Shown here: positions 41,360 to 48,906 of the stretch, piece by piece
How positions within the stretch are numbered: the stretch's first letter is position 1
Layout: each line of letters opens with the position of its first letter
Source of the DNA: Betaproteobacteria bacterium HGW-Betaproteobacteria-22
GTDB taxonomy: Bacteria; Pseudomonadota; Gammaproteobacteria; Burkholderiales; Methylophilaceae
Reading direction: 5' to 3'
Assembly: GCA_002842285.1 (NCBI GenBank)
Contig: PHCJ01000001.1
Coordinates: 62,001-126,000, forward strand
Length of the DNA stretch: 64,000 nt
Position numbers and translations under genes: made by a program
Notes under the pieces: model-generated
The model's input: only the letters and a program-made list of their open reading frames with translations
What the model was told of the DNA's origin: nothing
The model's database searches: none

Positions 41360-42127
41360 ATGGCCATGGCACAAACTAGCGTCCTCACGCGCTACGTGAG
41401 GATATTACGCATCGTATTGCACACTTTCATTGGTTTACTCATTGCAAGCCTCATATTCCCAGTTACCAGCCAAGGTATTAGAACCCATTTAATTTCTTGG
41501 TGGTGCAGGCGATTACTCAGTGCTTTTAATATGCAGGTGCTGCACTTAGGGCATACCCCCCGGCAGGCACCGGCAAAAACAATGGTCATTGCCAACCATA
41601 TCTCTTGGTCAGACATACACGCGCTCAATAGCTTGATGCCGCTCAAATTTATCGCAAAATCGGAAATTAAAAACTGGCCGATTTTTGGTTATTTGGTCAG
41701 CAAGGCCAACACCATATTTATTGACCGCAATAAGCGACAAGCGACCAAACATATCATCAACACCGCAAAAAATAGCTTGGAGGATGGCGATAACCTATGC
41801 TTATTTCCAGAGGGCACGACTACAGATGGCACTGAAATCAGACCATTCAAGACCAGTTTAATTGAAGCTGCTATTTTGGCTAAAGCCACGATTCAACCTG
41901 TTGCAATACGCTATCCGGGTGCTGATGGCGAGGTTAATACCGACGTTGCCTACGCAGGTGAAACAACGCTGATTGAATCTATGCAAAAAATACTGAAGAT
42001 GCAACGGCCCATTATTGAATTGCATTTCCTGACCCCAGTCACACCTGATGACTATGCAACAATGGACAGGCATAGCCTTACATTACACACTGAAGGCCTT
42101 ATTCGTGAGACACTTGCACTGATTTAG
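41360..42127 (+). CDS. PlsC-family acyltransferase (OlsA-like)
   Basis: The NHxxxxD motif is in IANHISWSDIH and the FPEGTT motif in CLFPEGTTTDGTEI, with a membrane helix near residues 15-40. These are the hallmarks of 1-acyl-sn-glycerol-3-phosphate acyltransferases. Because it sits 129 bp after an OlsB-like gene, it may acylate lyso-ornithine lipid (OlsA) instead of, or besides, lysophosphatidate. A TTG five codons upstream is an alternative start; the ATG at 41360 is preferred. Confidence 0.87.
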   Translation: MAMAQTSVLTRYVRILRIVLHTFIGLLIASLIFPVTSQGIRTHLISWWCRRLLSAFNMQVLHLGHTPRQAPAKTMVIANHISWSDIHALNSLMPLKFIAKSEIKNWPIFGYLVSKANTIFIDRNKRQATKHIINTAKNSLEDGDNLCLFPEGTTTDGTEIRPFKTSLIEAAILAKATIQPVAIRYPGADGEVNTDVAYAGETTLIESMQKILKMQRPIIELHFLTPVTPDDYATMDRHSLTLHTEGLIRETLALI

Positions 42128-42139
42128 CCTAAACGTAAT

Positions 42140-42973
42140 TTAAACTTTTAGAATGGGCACGGGCTTGTCCAGTTTGTCCGCATCCACCTGCACAACGGCT
42201 TTAGTGTCGATATTCATTGCGCTCAATTTTCCACCCCACAGACAACCGGTGTCTAATGCATACAAATTTTTGCGCTGCTGCAATCCCAGCGCAGACCAGT
42301 GTCCAAATATCACTGCGATACCCTTTGTTGCACGCGCGGGCACATCAAACCATGGCATATAACCTTGAGGAATGTCCTGCAATTCACCTTTAAACTTGAA
42401 TTCCATTTCACCTTCACGCGTGCACACCCTTAGCCGGGTCATTGCATTGGTAATTAAACGTAGACGGTCGATACCTGTCACCGCTTCATCCCAGCGATTA
42501 GGATAATTGCCGTACATATGGGTTAAAAAATCCAGATAATGCTCGCCTTGCAAGGCGGCTTCCACCTCGGCCGCATAATCAAGTGCTTGCTCTGCACGCC
42601 ATTGCGGCAATAATCCTGCATGCACCATCAAATGATCATCTTCAAAATAAATCAAATGCTGATGCCGCAACCAATTTAACAACACCTCTTTATCAGGCGC
42701 GGCAAGCAAAGCATCCAGCGTATCCCCCCTATGTGCTGCCACGATGCCATCGGCAACCACCAACGCATGCAAATCATGATTTCCCAATACCACTTTAAGG
42801 CAATCGCGATGCGCATAACACCAGCGCAGGACTTCCAGCGAACCGCTGCCACGGTTCACCAAGTCACCTACCAGCCACAACTGATCATGTTCGGAGTCAA
42901 AATGAATACGCTTTAACAATGCCTGAAAGGCATGATAACAACCCTGAATATCACCTATTGCATATCTCGCCAC
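42140..42973 (-). CDS. apaH: Symmetrical bis(5'-nucleosyl)-tetraphosphatase
   Basis: ApaH splits Ap4A and related alarmones and removes NpN caps from RNA. Metallophosphatase motifs are YAIGDIQGCYHAF, WLVGDLVNRGSGSLEVLRW, VVLGNHDLHAL and VIFGHWSALG; a substrate loop is AHRGDTLDALL. The 277 residues are normal. It is convergent with the acyltransferase gene, only 12 bp apart at their 3' ends. Confidence 0.96.
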   Translation of the reverse strand: MARYAIGDIQGCYHAFQALLKRIHFDSEHDQLWLVGDLVNRGSGSLEVLRWCYAHRDCLKVVLGNHDLHALVVADGIVAAHRGDTLDALLAAPDKEVLLNWLRHQHLIYFEDDHLMVHAGLLPQWRAEQALDYAAEVEAALQGEHYLDFLTHMYGNYPNRWDEAVTGIDRLRLITNAMTRLRVCTREGEMEFKFKGELQDIPQGYMPWFDVPARATKGIAVIFGHWSALGLQQRKNLYALDTGCLWGGKLSAMNIDTKAVVQVDADKLDKPVPILKV

Positions 42974-43006
42974 AAATGCGTTCCCATTAATCAGTCAAAA
43001 CTTAAA

Positions 43007-43040
43007 CAAAAAAGCCACTTAATTCATTTAAGTGGCTTTA
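43007..43040 (-). terminator. Terminator after the di-haem cytochrome gene
   Basis: A perfect 11-bp stem (43012-43022 and 43028-43038, AAGCCACTTAA/TTAAGTGGCTT) is followed on the minus strand by TTTTTTGTTT. It lies 30 bp after the stop at 43070. Confidence 0.9.
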
Positions 43041-43069
43041 AGCTTATTATCGATATCCAAAATTACACA

Positions 43070-43903
43070 TTAAAATCCTGCCCCAGCAGCATTGGCCATA
43101 TATTTCACCGCACCAGCCACCTCATCATCGCTTAACGCTGGATTGCCACCCTTAGCAGGCATCATGCGAATACCATTTACGGCATTGTTTACCAAAGTCT
43201 CGTATCCTTGCTTGATACGCGGCTCCCACTGCGCGTTATCGCCAAATTTAGGGGCATTCATCAAACCACTGCCGTGACACATCAAACACACCGCTTTATA
43301 AACTTCTTCACCGCTTTTGCCTGCTGCAACCGGAGTTGCAACCACACCAGATTCTGCTGGCGCAGTTGCGCTTACTGCAGTTTCAGCGGCAGTAGATTCG
43401 GCAGCTTTCGCCTCGGGTGCCTTAAATTTAGCACCGGATGCATTGGCCATTTCCGCCACAGCTCTGGCGACTTCATCATCAGTTAATGCCGGACTGCCGC
43501 CACGTGCTGGCATCGTGCGGATCCCCTCAATCGCATGCTTGACCAGTGTTTCATAACCCTGTGCGATTCTAGGCGCCCATTGCGCATTATCGCCAATTTT
43601 AGGTGCATTCATTAAACCAGCACCATGACACATCACACAGACGGCCTTCACCACTTCAGCACCGTTTTTGCCTGCTTCAGCACCAGCATTTACCTCAGCA
43701 ACTTCGATCACTGCGACCGGCTTGATATTTTCTTCAACCTTAGCCAATGCCGCCAATGGTTCGGCTACCTCTATCGGATCTGCAATGCCAAACAACTTGG
43801 CAACAGCCAGATAAAGTACCGCAAATCCAACCAAACCAGCAACTGCTGCTAATATAATTTGGCCGAATGAATAGCCCTGAACGTCACGATCTACATTGCT
43901 CAT
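43070..43903 (-). CDS. Membrane-anchored di-haem cytochrome c (c5-like tandem domains)
   Basis: An N-terminal membrane helix (about 12-34) anchors the protein, with the rest periplasmic. Two homologous cytochrome c domains follow, each with a CxxCH haem site (CVMCHGAGLMNAPKIGD and CLMCHGSGLMNAPKFGD) and a distal Met in the IRTMPARGG / IRMMPAKGG loops. Both repeat the family pattern of cytochrome c5. An Ala/Glu-rich linker separates the domains. It should carry electrons between the respiratory complexes. The two domains are so alike that a tandem duplication is evident. Confidence 0.93.
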   Translation of the reverse strand: MSNVDRDVQGYSFGQIILAAVAGLVGFAVLYLAVAKLFGIADPIEVAEPLAALAKVEENIKPVAVIEVAEVNAGAEAGKNGAEVVKAVCVMCHGAGLMNAPKIGDNAQWAPRIAQGYETLVKHAIEGIRTMPARGGSPALTDDEVARAVAEMANASGAKFKAPEAKAAESTAAETAVSATAPAESGVVATPVAAGKSGEEVYKAVCLMCHGSGLMNAPKFGDNAQWEPRIKQGYETLVNNAVNGIRMMPAKGGNPALSDDEVAGAVKYMANAAGAGF

Positions 43904-44043
43904 TACAGTGATTTCCTATGATTAATTGACACATAACGCATTATACCCACACTTTAACTTATGGCAAAAATCCAGGCTTTATTTCTGGTCAGAATTGATT
44001 GATATTTTTATACCATTAGGGCAATAAGCGTCACGCTGTTTGC

Positions 44044-44049
44044 TATAAT
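44044..44049 (+). promoter_or_regulatory. -10 box of the tRNA-Arg gene
   Basis: TATAAT lies 13 bp before the mature 5' end. I see no clear -35 box, which is not unusual for stable RNA promoters. Confidence 0.6.
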
Positions 44050-44061
44050 GCACACTCACAA

Positions 44062-44138
44062 GCGCCCGTAGCTCAGCTGGATAGAGTATTGGTTTCCGAA
44101 GCCAAGGGTCGTGGGTTCGAATCCCGCCGGGCGCGCCA
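44062..44138 (+). tRNA. tRNA-Arg (anticodon CCG)
   Basis: The cloverleaf is complete: acceptor GCGCCCG/CGGGCGC with discriminator G and encoded CCA, D-loop AGCTCAGCTGGATAGAGT, anticodon stem-loop TTGGT-TTCCGAA-GCCAA (anticodon CCG), and T-loop GGGTTCGAATCCC. It reads CGG codons. A broken integrase fragment ends 35 bp beyond its 3' end, so this gene was probably an attachment site for a mobile element. Confidence 0.97.
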
Positions 44139-44173
44139 AATTAGTAATAATATCAAAGGGTTAATATTAGATC

Positions 44174-44352
44174 TTAGCCCTTTTTTATTGCCACCTTTTC
44201 GCCTGTAGGGAAAATGTCAGTGCCTCCCGCCAGTTGCAATCCGACCCTTCTATTCACATAGTCTGCAAGATGCTGCGTTGAAAGGTGTGCTACCGCTGCA
44301 CCATCTCAGCTGAACTCCATCCTCCTAGTTCTTGCAGCACGTACAAAGGGGT
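44174..44352 (-). pseudogene. 3' fragment of a phage-type tyrosine recombinase, frameshifted in the catalytic Tyr codon
   Basis: Read on the minus strand, the fragment encodes TPLYVLQELGGWSSAEMVQR, then (after a one-base deletion) AHLSTQHLADYVNRR, then about 25 more residues to a stop at 44174. This is the C-terminal catalytic block of phage-type integrases. The Tyr codon in the RYAHL motif has lost its third base (at 44291-44292), giving a TAG stop in frame. The rest of the gene is absent. It faces the tRNA-Arg gene and is a degraded remnant of an integrated element. Confidence 0.85.
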
Positions 44353-44370
44353 TCGTGTTGTTGGGGGCAG

Positions 44371-44430
44371 GTCATTTGAATTAAGGGGCGCCGTTAGGCG
44401 TCCCGCTTGAATGATGGGTTAGGTCAATAC
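44371..44430 (-). other. attC-like integron recombination site, incomplete at R'
   Basis: On the minus strand an R''-like ACCTAAC is followed by CATTCAAGCGGGACGCC, a short loop, then GGCGCCCCTTAATTCA. This is the layout and much of the base sequence of attC sites of the aadA-cassette type. The outer R' box (GTTRRRY), expected next, is missing. The element follows directly (about 40 bp) after the stop of a small minus-strand gene, exactly where attC lies in a gene cassette. The likeness to aadA attC is from memory; no alignment was run. Confidence 0.65.
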
Positions 44431-44466
44431 AGCAAGTAATCAAGTTTAATTAAAGCTTCCTTATTG

Positions 44467-44706
44467 CTATTCGATTTGATGCATGATTAATAAACTAAAA
44501 ATAATGTTAAGACCTATCAACATAACAACGCTTTTTGCGACTTCTCTGATATCAAACCCATTTTCACAACAAAAAGTTAAGAATAGGTTTGTAGTTCCAG
44601 TGTGTGTTACTTCGAATAAAAACGCGGTTATGCCAAACAAAAACCAACTTGCTAACATGAACCAAGAACCATATTTAATGATTCTTTTAAAACATGCGTC
44701 ATCCAT
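44467..44706 (-). CDS. Small two-helix membrane protein, probable gene-cassette ORF
   Basis: The 79 residues begin MDDACFKRIIKYGSWFMLAS and contain two hydrophobic segments (about 13-32 and 60-77), with a short polar region between. I recognise no function. The reading direction and the position directly upstream of an attC-like element match an integron gene cassette. The opposite-strand frame here is low in complexity and judged a shadow. Upstream, at 44779-44845, lies a second weaker attC-like element. Confidence 0.55.
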   Translation of the reverse strand: MDDACFKRIIKYGSWFMLASWFLFGITAFLFEVTHTGTTNLFLTFCCENGFDIREVAKSVVMLIGLNIIFSLLIMHQIE

Positions 44707-45320
44707 TTATTTAGTTTTATAGACAAATAACAATATTATTTCAACAACATTCCTTTGATATCCTTTGCTTTTGGAGTTGCATAACTATAAGAATTAAAGT
44801 TTTTTTAAACACAATACACCCTCAACTTAATGGCTGTTATAAGCCAAATTGGCTGCTGAATATCAATATATGGTTAAATGCAACCAAAAAAGCACTCAAA
44901 AACGTACTTCTACTCTGATTAGCAAATTACATTCCTACTGTAGCAGTGATAAAAAACCACTTTAGATAATATTAATCAATCGTAAATTACTTTAACTTTC
45001 CAATACTCCGTTTTATCCAGATTAGTGAGCCAATCAAGGCACTAAAATAACCTCAACCCATTGCCCAGATTCAACATCTCGCGCGTGCCACTAGCCAGCA
45101 CCTCAGTTTGAATACACTTGTCAACCTCCAGCGATGCACATCTGAATTAGTTAATGATAAAGCAGGCGCATTTAAAACTACAAAACTAGCGAGCCTGATG
45201 TTTTTTTATTCCGGCGTTTTTTGCAAGCCTTATATTCTTTTTAGTTATAAATTTATAAAAATTAATTATTTTTAATTATTAAAAATTTATTCTATAGTTT
45301 AGCCATCGTTTAACAAATAC
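44707..45320. other. AT-rich spacer, with a possible second attC-like element
   Basis: No gene is visible. At 44779-44845 (minus strand) GTTATGC and TATAAC boxes face each other with inner arms ATTAAGTT and AACTTTAAT (one extra base), a layout like an attC site. The rest is AT-rich; the stretch 45230-45300, full of TTAATTATT-type words, probably holds the promoter of the yezD-like gene. Confidence 0.4.
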
Positions 45321-45560
45321 ATGGCCAATCCTATGTCATATGATGCAAACTTTGCTAAAAAAAACAGCACTTTTAAAACGCACGATGCGTCCCAGGCAAT
45401 ATTACTTGCATTGGAAGAAATTCAGCAAGGCTCAGGATTTGGTTCGATAGAAATCATCTTGCACGAAGGTCGCGTTACACAGATAGAAAAACGAGAAAAA
45501 TACAGATTCACACAAGATGCGGTGAGGAACACATTAGCCCCGCATTCAATTGTTAAATAA
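45321..45560 (+). CDS. YezD-family (DUF2292) small protein
   Basis: The 79 residues end with ILLALEEIQQGSGFGSIEIILHEGRVTQIEKREKYRF, the DUF2292/YezD signature; the first 25 residues are variable. The function is unknown, but members are frequently found with sulfate, sulfonate or cysteine genes and are induced by sulfur limitation in several bacteria (family knowledge). Here it sits next to an encapsulated cysteine desulfurase operon and sulfonate-type transporters, which fits. The start could be the ATG at 45333 (fifth codon). Confidence 0.85.
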   Translation: MANPMSYDANFAKKNSTFKTHDASQAILLALEEIQQGSGFGSIEIILHEGRVTQIEKREKYRFTQDAVRNTLAPHSIVK

Positions 45561-45642
45561 ATGTACTCAAAAAATAACTCAACACATATAACGCTGTGCG
45601 CTAAACAAAATTCAGTCGCACACTCCACAGGAGACTCTTATC

Positions 45643-45936
45643 ATGAGTTCAGCATTAATCGTAGGTGGCGATCAAATTGATGGGATTAAACAGGTATTAA
45701 CCAGTTTTGGTGTTAACACTATCAATCACTGGTCAGGACGGAAAGTCGGCGATAGCAACAGGGTCATTCCGCACGACACCAAAATTATTGTACTGATTAC
45801 CAATTGGATTAGCCACTCCATCACGCACAAAGTAAAGCGCAACGCCACAAAACGCGGCATTAAAGTCATATACACACCCAATGGGGCAACGGCACTGCAC
45901 ACCCGCTTAGTGAAGGTCAGCACTGAACTTAGCTAG
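45643..45936 (+). CDS. DUF2325 protein
   Basis: This 97-residue protein begins MSSALIVGGDQIDGIKQVL and has HWSGRKVGDSNRVIPHDTKIIVLITNWISH, a DUF2325 pattern with a Rossmann-like N-terminus. The function is unknown. It follows the yezD-like gene by 82 bp, with a good AGGAGA Shine-Dalgarno and a strong terminator after it. Association with sulfur or redox genes here is from context only. Confidence 0.85.
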   Translation: MSSALIVGGDQIDGIKQVLTSFGVNTINHWSGRKVGDSNRVIPHDTKIIVLITNWISHSITHKVKRNATKRGIKVIYTPNGATALHTRLVKVSTELS

Positions 45937-46052
45937 AAAATTCGAAAATAGATTTACAAGATATCCCTCAACACATGCATTCGCAGAAACTGGTCTGAAA
46001 AGTGGTTGCCGCTTAACACTTAAAATGAAGCGGTGCTCTTCTCCTTAGTTTG

Positions 46053-46088
46053 CCGGCACCTGTGTTGTACAGGTTGCCGGTTTTTTTT
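46053..46088 (+). terminator. Terminator after the DUF2325 gene
   Basis: An 11-bp stem CCGGCACCTGT/ACAGGTTGCCGG (one bulged T) with a short loop is followed by eight T residues. It works for the plus strand; the minus strand lacks a T-run after the stem. Confidence 0.92.
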
Positions 46089-46096
46089 GTACTTTA

Positions 46097-47956
46097 CTAA
46101 AGCCCGCCTGGTGATTTATTTGAAGTTAAACGCAATAAAGCATTAATCATCACATCCACTTCAGCTTGCGTATTATAAAAAGCAAGTGATGGCCTCACCG
46201 TGGTTTCAACTCCAAAGCGGCGCAAAATTGGCTGCGCACAATGGTGGCCTGAACGTACTGCAATCCCCTCTTGATTAAGCGCTGCGCCAACCTCTTCACT
46301 CTTGAAGCCATCAAGTTTGAAAGACAATACACTGGCTTTTTCCTGTGCTGTACCCACCAGATGCAAGCCCGGCACTTTGCTCATTTGAGCAGTGGCGTAT
46401 ACCAGCAAGTCGTGCTCGTAACGAGCAATGTTATCAATTCCAATCCGCTCAACATACTCTAACGCAGCACCCAAGCCCACCGCATCGGCAATGTTGCCTG
46501 TGCCCGCTTCAAACTTGGCTGGCGCTTCATGATAAACGGTTTTATCAAACGTCACGTCTTGAATCATGTTACCGCCGCCTTGCCATGCAGGCATGTCGTC
46601 CAGCACTTCTTTTTTGCCGTAGAGCGCGCCGATACCGGTTGGCCCGAACACTTTATGCCCAGAGAACACAAAGAAATCAGGATCCAAAGCCTGCACATCA
46701 CTGCGCATGTGTGACACAGATTGCGCACCATCCAGCAGCACTTTGGCGCCAACGGCATGTGCCATTTGTATCATTTGCGCGGCCGGCGTCACCGTACCCA
46801 GTGCATTAGACACTTGGGTGAATGACAACAGTTTGACACGTGATGTTAGCAACTTTTGGTATTCAGCCAGCAATATCTGCCCGCTATCATCCACCGGCGC
46901 CACTTTCAGCTTAGCACCTGTTTCCTGGCACAGCTGCTGCCAAGGCACAATATTGGCATGATGCTCAAGGTGAGAAATCACGATTTCATCGCCTTCGCCA
47001 AGATGCTTTTTACCCCAGGTTTTAGCAACCAAATTAATCGCTTCGGTCGTACCGCGCACAAACACAATGTTGTCCACTGAGGGCGCATTGATGAAGCGCC
47101 TGACCGTTTCACGCGCGCCCTCATAGGCGTCGGTCGCACGCGCAGCTAACTCGTGTGCTGCACGATGAATGTTCGAATTTTCATGTTCATAAAAATAGGC
47201 AATTCGATCTATCACCGCTTGCGGTTTTTGCGTAGTCGCTGCGTTATCAAACCAGATTAGTGGACGGCCATTGACTAATTCACGCAAAATCGGAAAATCT
47301 TTGCGCACCAGATTGGCATCAAATGGCGGATGCGCACTGGCTACTGGGCTCGCCAAGGCGGCATCTTGCTGATGTGGCGAATCCTGCAAAAAATAATATG
47401 GCGTTGCACTGGTTTGGCTGGAGCCAGCACTGGTGATGCCTGATCCTGTATCCAAGCCACCTAGCAATTGTGTCAATTCCGCATGATACGGGTCATCTAT
47501 CCCACCAATCAGCTGGCTGATATCACCCACACCGCTGATTGGCAGTTGATTGGTATACCCTGTGTTCACAACATCTGTAGGTGCCAAATTCGGCACGCCT
47601 GATGCGACACTGGGTATTGCCGTTACAATTGATGGCGTAGGCGTTTGCAATGGATCGGCAATCAAATTGGGGCCTGGCAACACTGCACTCTCCGCCACCG
47701 GGTTAAGCGAAGCATTGGATGGGAAATCCTCTTTTTGTGCAAATGGTGAGCCTGCCGGAAAACCTTCTGCATAGAGCTCATTGGCAATGCGGCTTAACTC
47801 CGCCACATCAAGGTGACCGGTTTCACTCGCTTGCCGACCCACAGCCAAACTCGCAGCCATGCGCGGGTGATCACCCGGCAAAGCCGCCAATATGGCTTCT
47901 GGCTCAAAAGAAGATAAGTCACCTAATGCAGGTGAAAATCCGTGTGATGTACTCAT
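46097..47956 (-). CDS. Family 2A encapsulin cargo cysteine desulfurase (SufS-like with N-terminal targeting region)
   Basis: Residues 212-619 are a group II (SufS/CsdA-type) PLP desulfurase that takes sulfur from cysteine: PLP lysine about K435 in VFSGHKVFG, catalytic cysteine about C573 in RSGHHCAQPIL. In front is an extra low-complexity region of about 210 residues rich in Pro, Ala, Ser and Gly. It contains two copies of a (S/T)QL(I/L)GG(I/L)D motif at 147-155 and 162-170 and a PYYFL at 186-190. Such extensions direct the enzyme into family 2A encapsulin shells. The gene starts 2 nt after the stop of the shell gene, as expected for shell and cargo. Confidence 0.94.
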   Translation of the reverse strand: MSTSHGFSPALGDLSSFEPEAILAALPGDHPRMAASLAVGRQASETGHLDVAELSRIANELYAEGFPAGSPFAQKEDFPSNASLNPVAESAVLPGPNLIADPLQTPTPSIVTAIPSVASGVPNLAPTDVVNTGYTNQLPISGVGDISQLIGGIDDPYHAELTQLLGGLDTGSGITSAGSSQTSATPYYFLQDSPHQQDAALASPVASAHPPFDANLVRKDFPILRELVNGRPLIWFDNAATTQKPQAVIDRIAYFYEHENSNIHRAAHELAARATDAYEGARETVRRFINAPSVDNIVFVRGTTEAINLVAKTWGKKHLGEGDEIVISHLEHHANIVPWQQLCQETGAKLKVAPVDDSGQILLAEYQKLLTSRVKLLSFTQVSNALGTVTPAAQMIQMAHAVGAKVLLDGAQSVSHMRSDVQALDPDFFVFSGHKVFGPTGIGALYGKKEVLDDMPAWQGGGNMIQDVTFDKTVYHEAPAKFEAGTGNIADAVGLGAALEYVERIGIDNIARYEHDLLVYATAQMSKVPGLHLVGTAQEKASVLSFKLDGFKSEEVGAALNQEGIAVRSGHHCAQPILRRFGVETTVRPSLAFYNTQAEVDVMINALLRLTSNKSPGGL

Positions 47957-47958
47957 GA

Positions 47959-48876
47959 TTATTTATACTCGTAGTAATTGCCTACATCCACATTTTCCAG
48001 CACTGCAATCGCGTCGTCCGTCAACACTGCCAATGAGCAATAGAGTGATACCAAGTACGATGCAATCGCCTTGTGGTTAATACCCATAAAGCGCACAGAC
48101 AAGCCCATGCTTTGCTGACCTGGCAGGTTAGGCTGATACAAGCCAACCACGCCTTGACGGCTTTCACCTGTGCGTAGCAACAGAATATTGGTTTTGCCTT
48201 TTGTGACTTTTAATTTATCACAAGGGATAATCGGCACACCGCGCCAAGTAATGAACTGCGAACCAAACAATGATACGGTTGGCGGTGGCACGCCGCGACG
48301 GGTACACTCACGGCCAAATGCCGCGATTGCTTGTGGATGGGCTAAAAAGAATGCCGGCTCTTTCCATACTTTGGTGAGCAACTCATCAAAATCATCTGGC
48401 GTAGGGGAACCTGTGCGTGATTTCACTCTTTGTGAATCGACAATATTGTTTAATAGGCCGTATTCTTTATTGTTAATCAGCTCGCTTTCCTGACGCTCTT
48501 TGACTGTTTCAATCGTCAAGCGCAATTGCTCTTTGATTTGGTTATGCGGACTGCTGTACAAATCAGACACACGGGTATGCACATCTACCGCAGTATTGAC
48601 TGCATTTAACACATACTCACGGCCCCACTCTTCATAATCTACAAAAGTAGCTGGAATATCACGCTCGTCTTTAGCAGAACAATCGACCTCAATCGCGCTT
48701 GGATCTTTTACCTTATTAACGCGGTAAATACCAGCTTCTACCGGCACCCATTGCAATAAATGCACGAGCCAGCGCGGGGTGATGGTGCCCATCATTGGGA
48801 CGGTTTTAGTTGCATTGGATAGCGTACGTGCAGCGACGTCACCTAATGCGGTATGGGCTTGATGAATATCAGTCAT
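47959..48876 (-). CDS. srpI: Family 2A encapsulin nanocompartment shell protein (SrpI-like)
   Basis: This 305-residue protein with an HK97-like fold resembles SrpI: VPMMGTITPRWLVHLLQWVPVEAGIYRVNKV at the N-terminus, then DERDIPATFVDYEEWGREY, TGSPTPDDFDELLTKVWKEPAFFLAHP, GLYQPNLPGQQSMGLSVRFMGI and the C-terminal LTDDAIAVLENV. Sixty subunits form a shell that houses a cysteine desulfurase (family knowledge). It lies between cysE and the desulfurase gene, the described arrangement for sulfur-metabolism encapsulins. No haem- or cNMP-binding domain is present, so family 2A, not 2B. Confidence 0.95.
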   Translation of the reverse strand: MTDIHQAHTALGDVAARTLSNATKTVPMMGTITPRWLVHLLQWVPVEAGIYRVNKVKDPSAIEVDCSAKDERDIPATFVDYEEWGREYVLNAVNTAVDVHTRVSDLYSSPHNQIKEQLRLTIETVKERQESELINNKEYGLLNNIVDSQRVKSRTGSPTPDDFDELLTKVWKEPAFFLAHPQAIAAFGRECTRRGVPPPTVSLFGSQFITWRGVPIIPCDKLKVTKGKTNILLLRTGESRQGVVGLYQPNLPGQQSMGLSVRFMGINHKAIASYLVSLYCSLAVLTDDAIAVLENVDVGNYYEYK

Positions 48877-48906
48877 TTTTATCTCCAGTTAAATTAAATT
48901 TCGTCA

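Noticed and set aside
44174-44352. Integron integrase (IntI) remnant
   Set aside because: The motif pattern LQELGGWSSAEMVQR-AHLS is phage-type, not IntI-type, so it cannot be used to explain the attC-like sites.
44062-44466. A full genomic island anchored at tRNA-Arg
   Set aside because: No second copy of the tRNA 3' end was seen within the window, and only a broken integrase fragment and a cassette remain. A real island may extend elsewhere but is not supported here.
44483-44722. Plus-strand frame opposite the small membrane-protein gene
   Set aside because: It is low in complexity with a poor start. The opposite strand has clear membrane helices and a cassette context.
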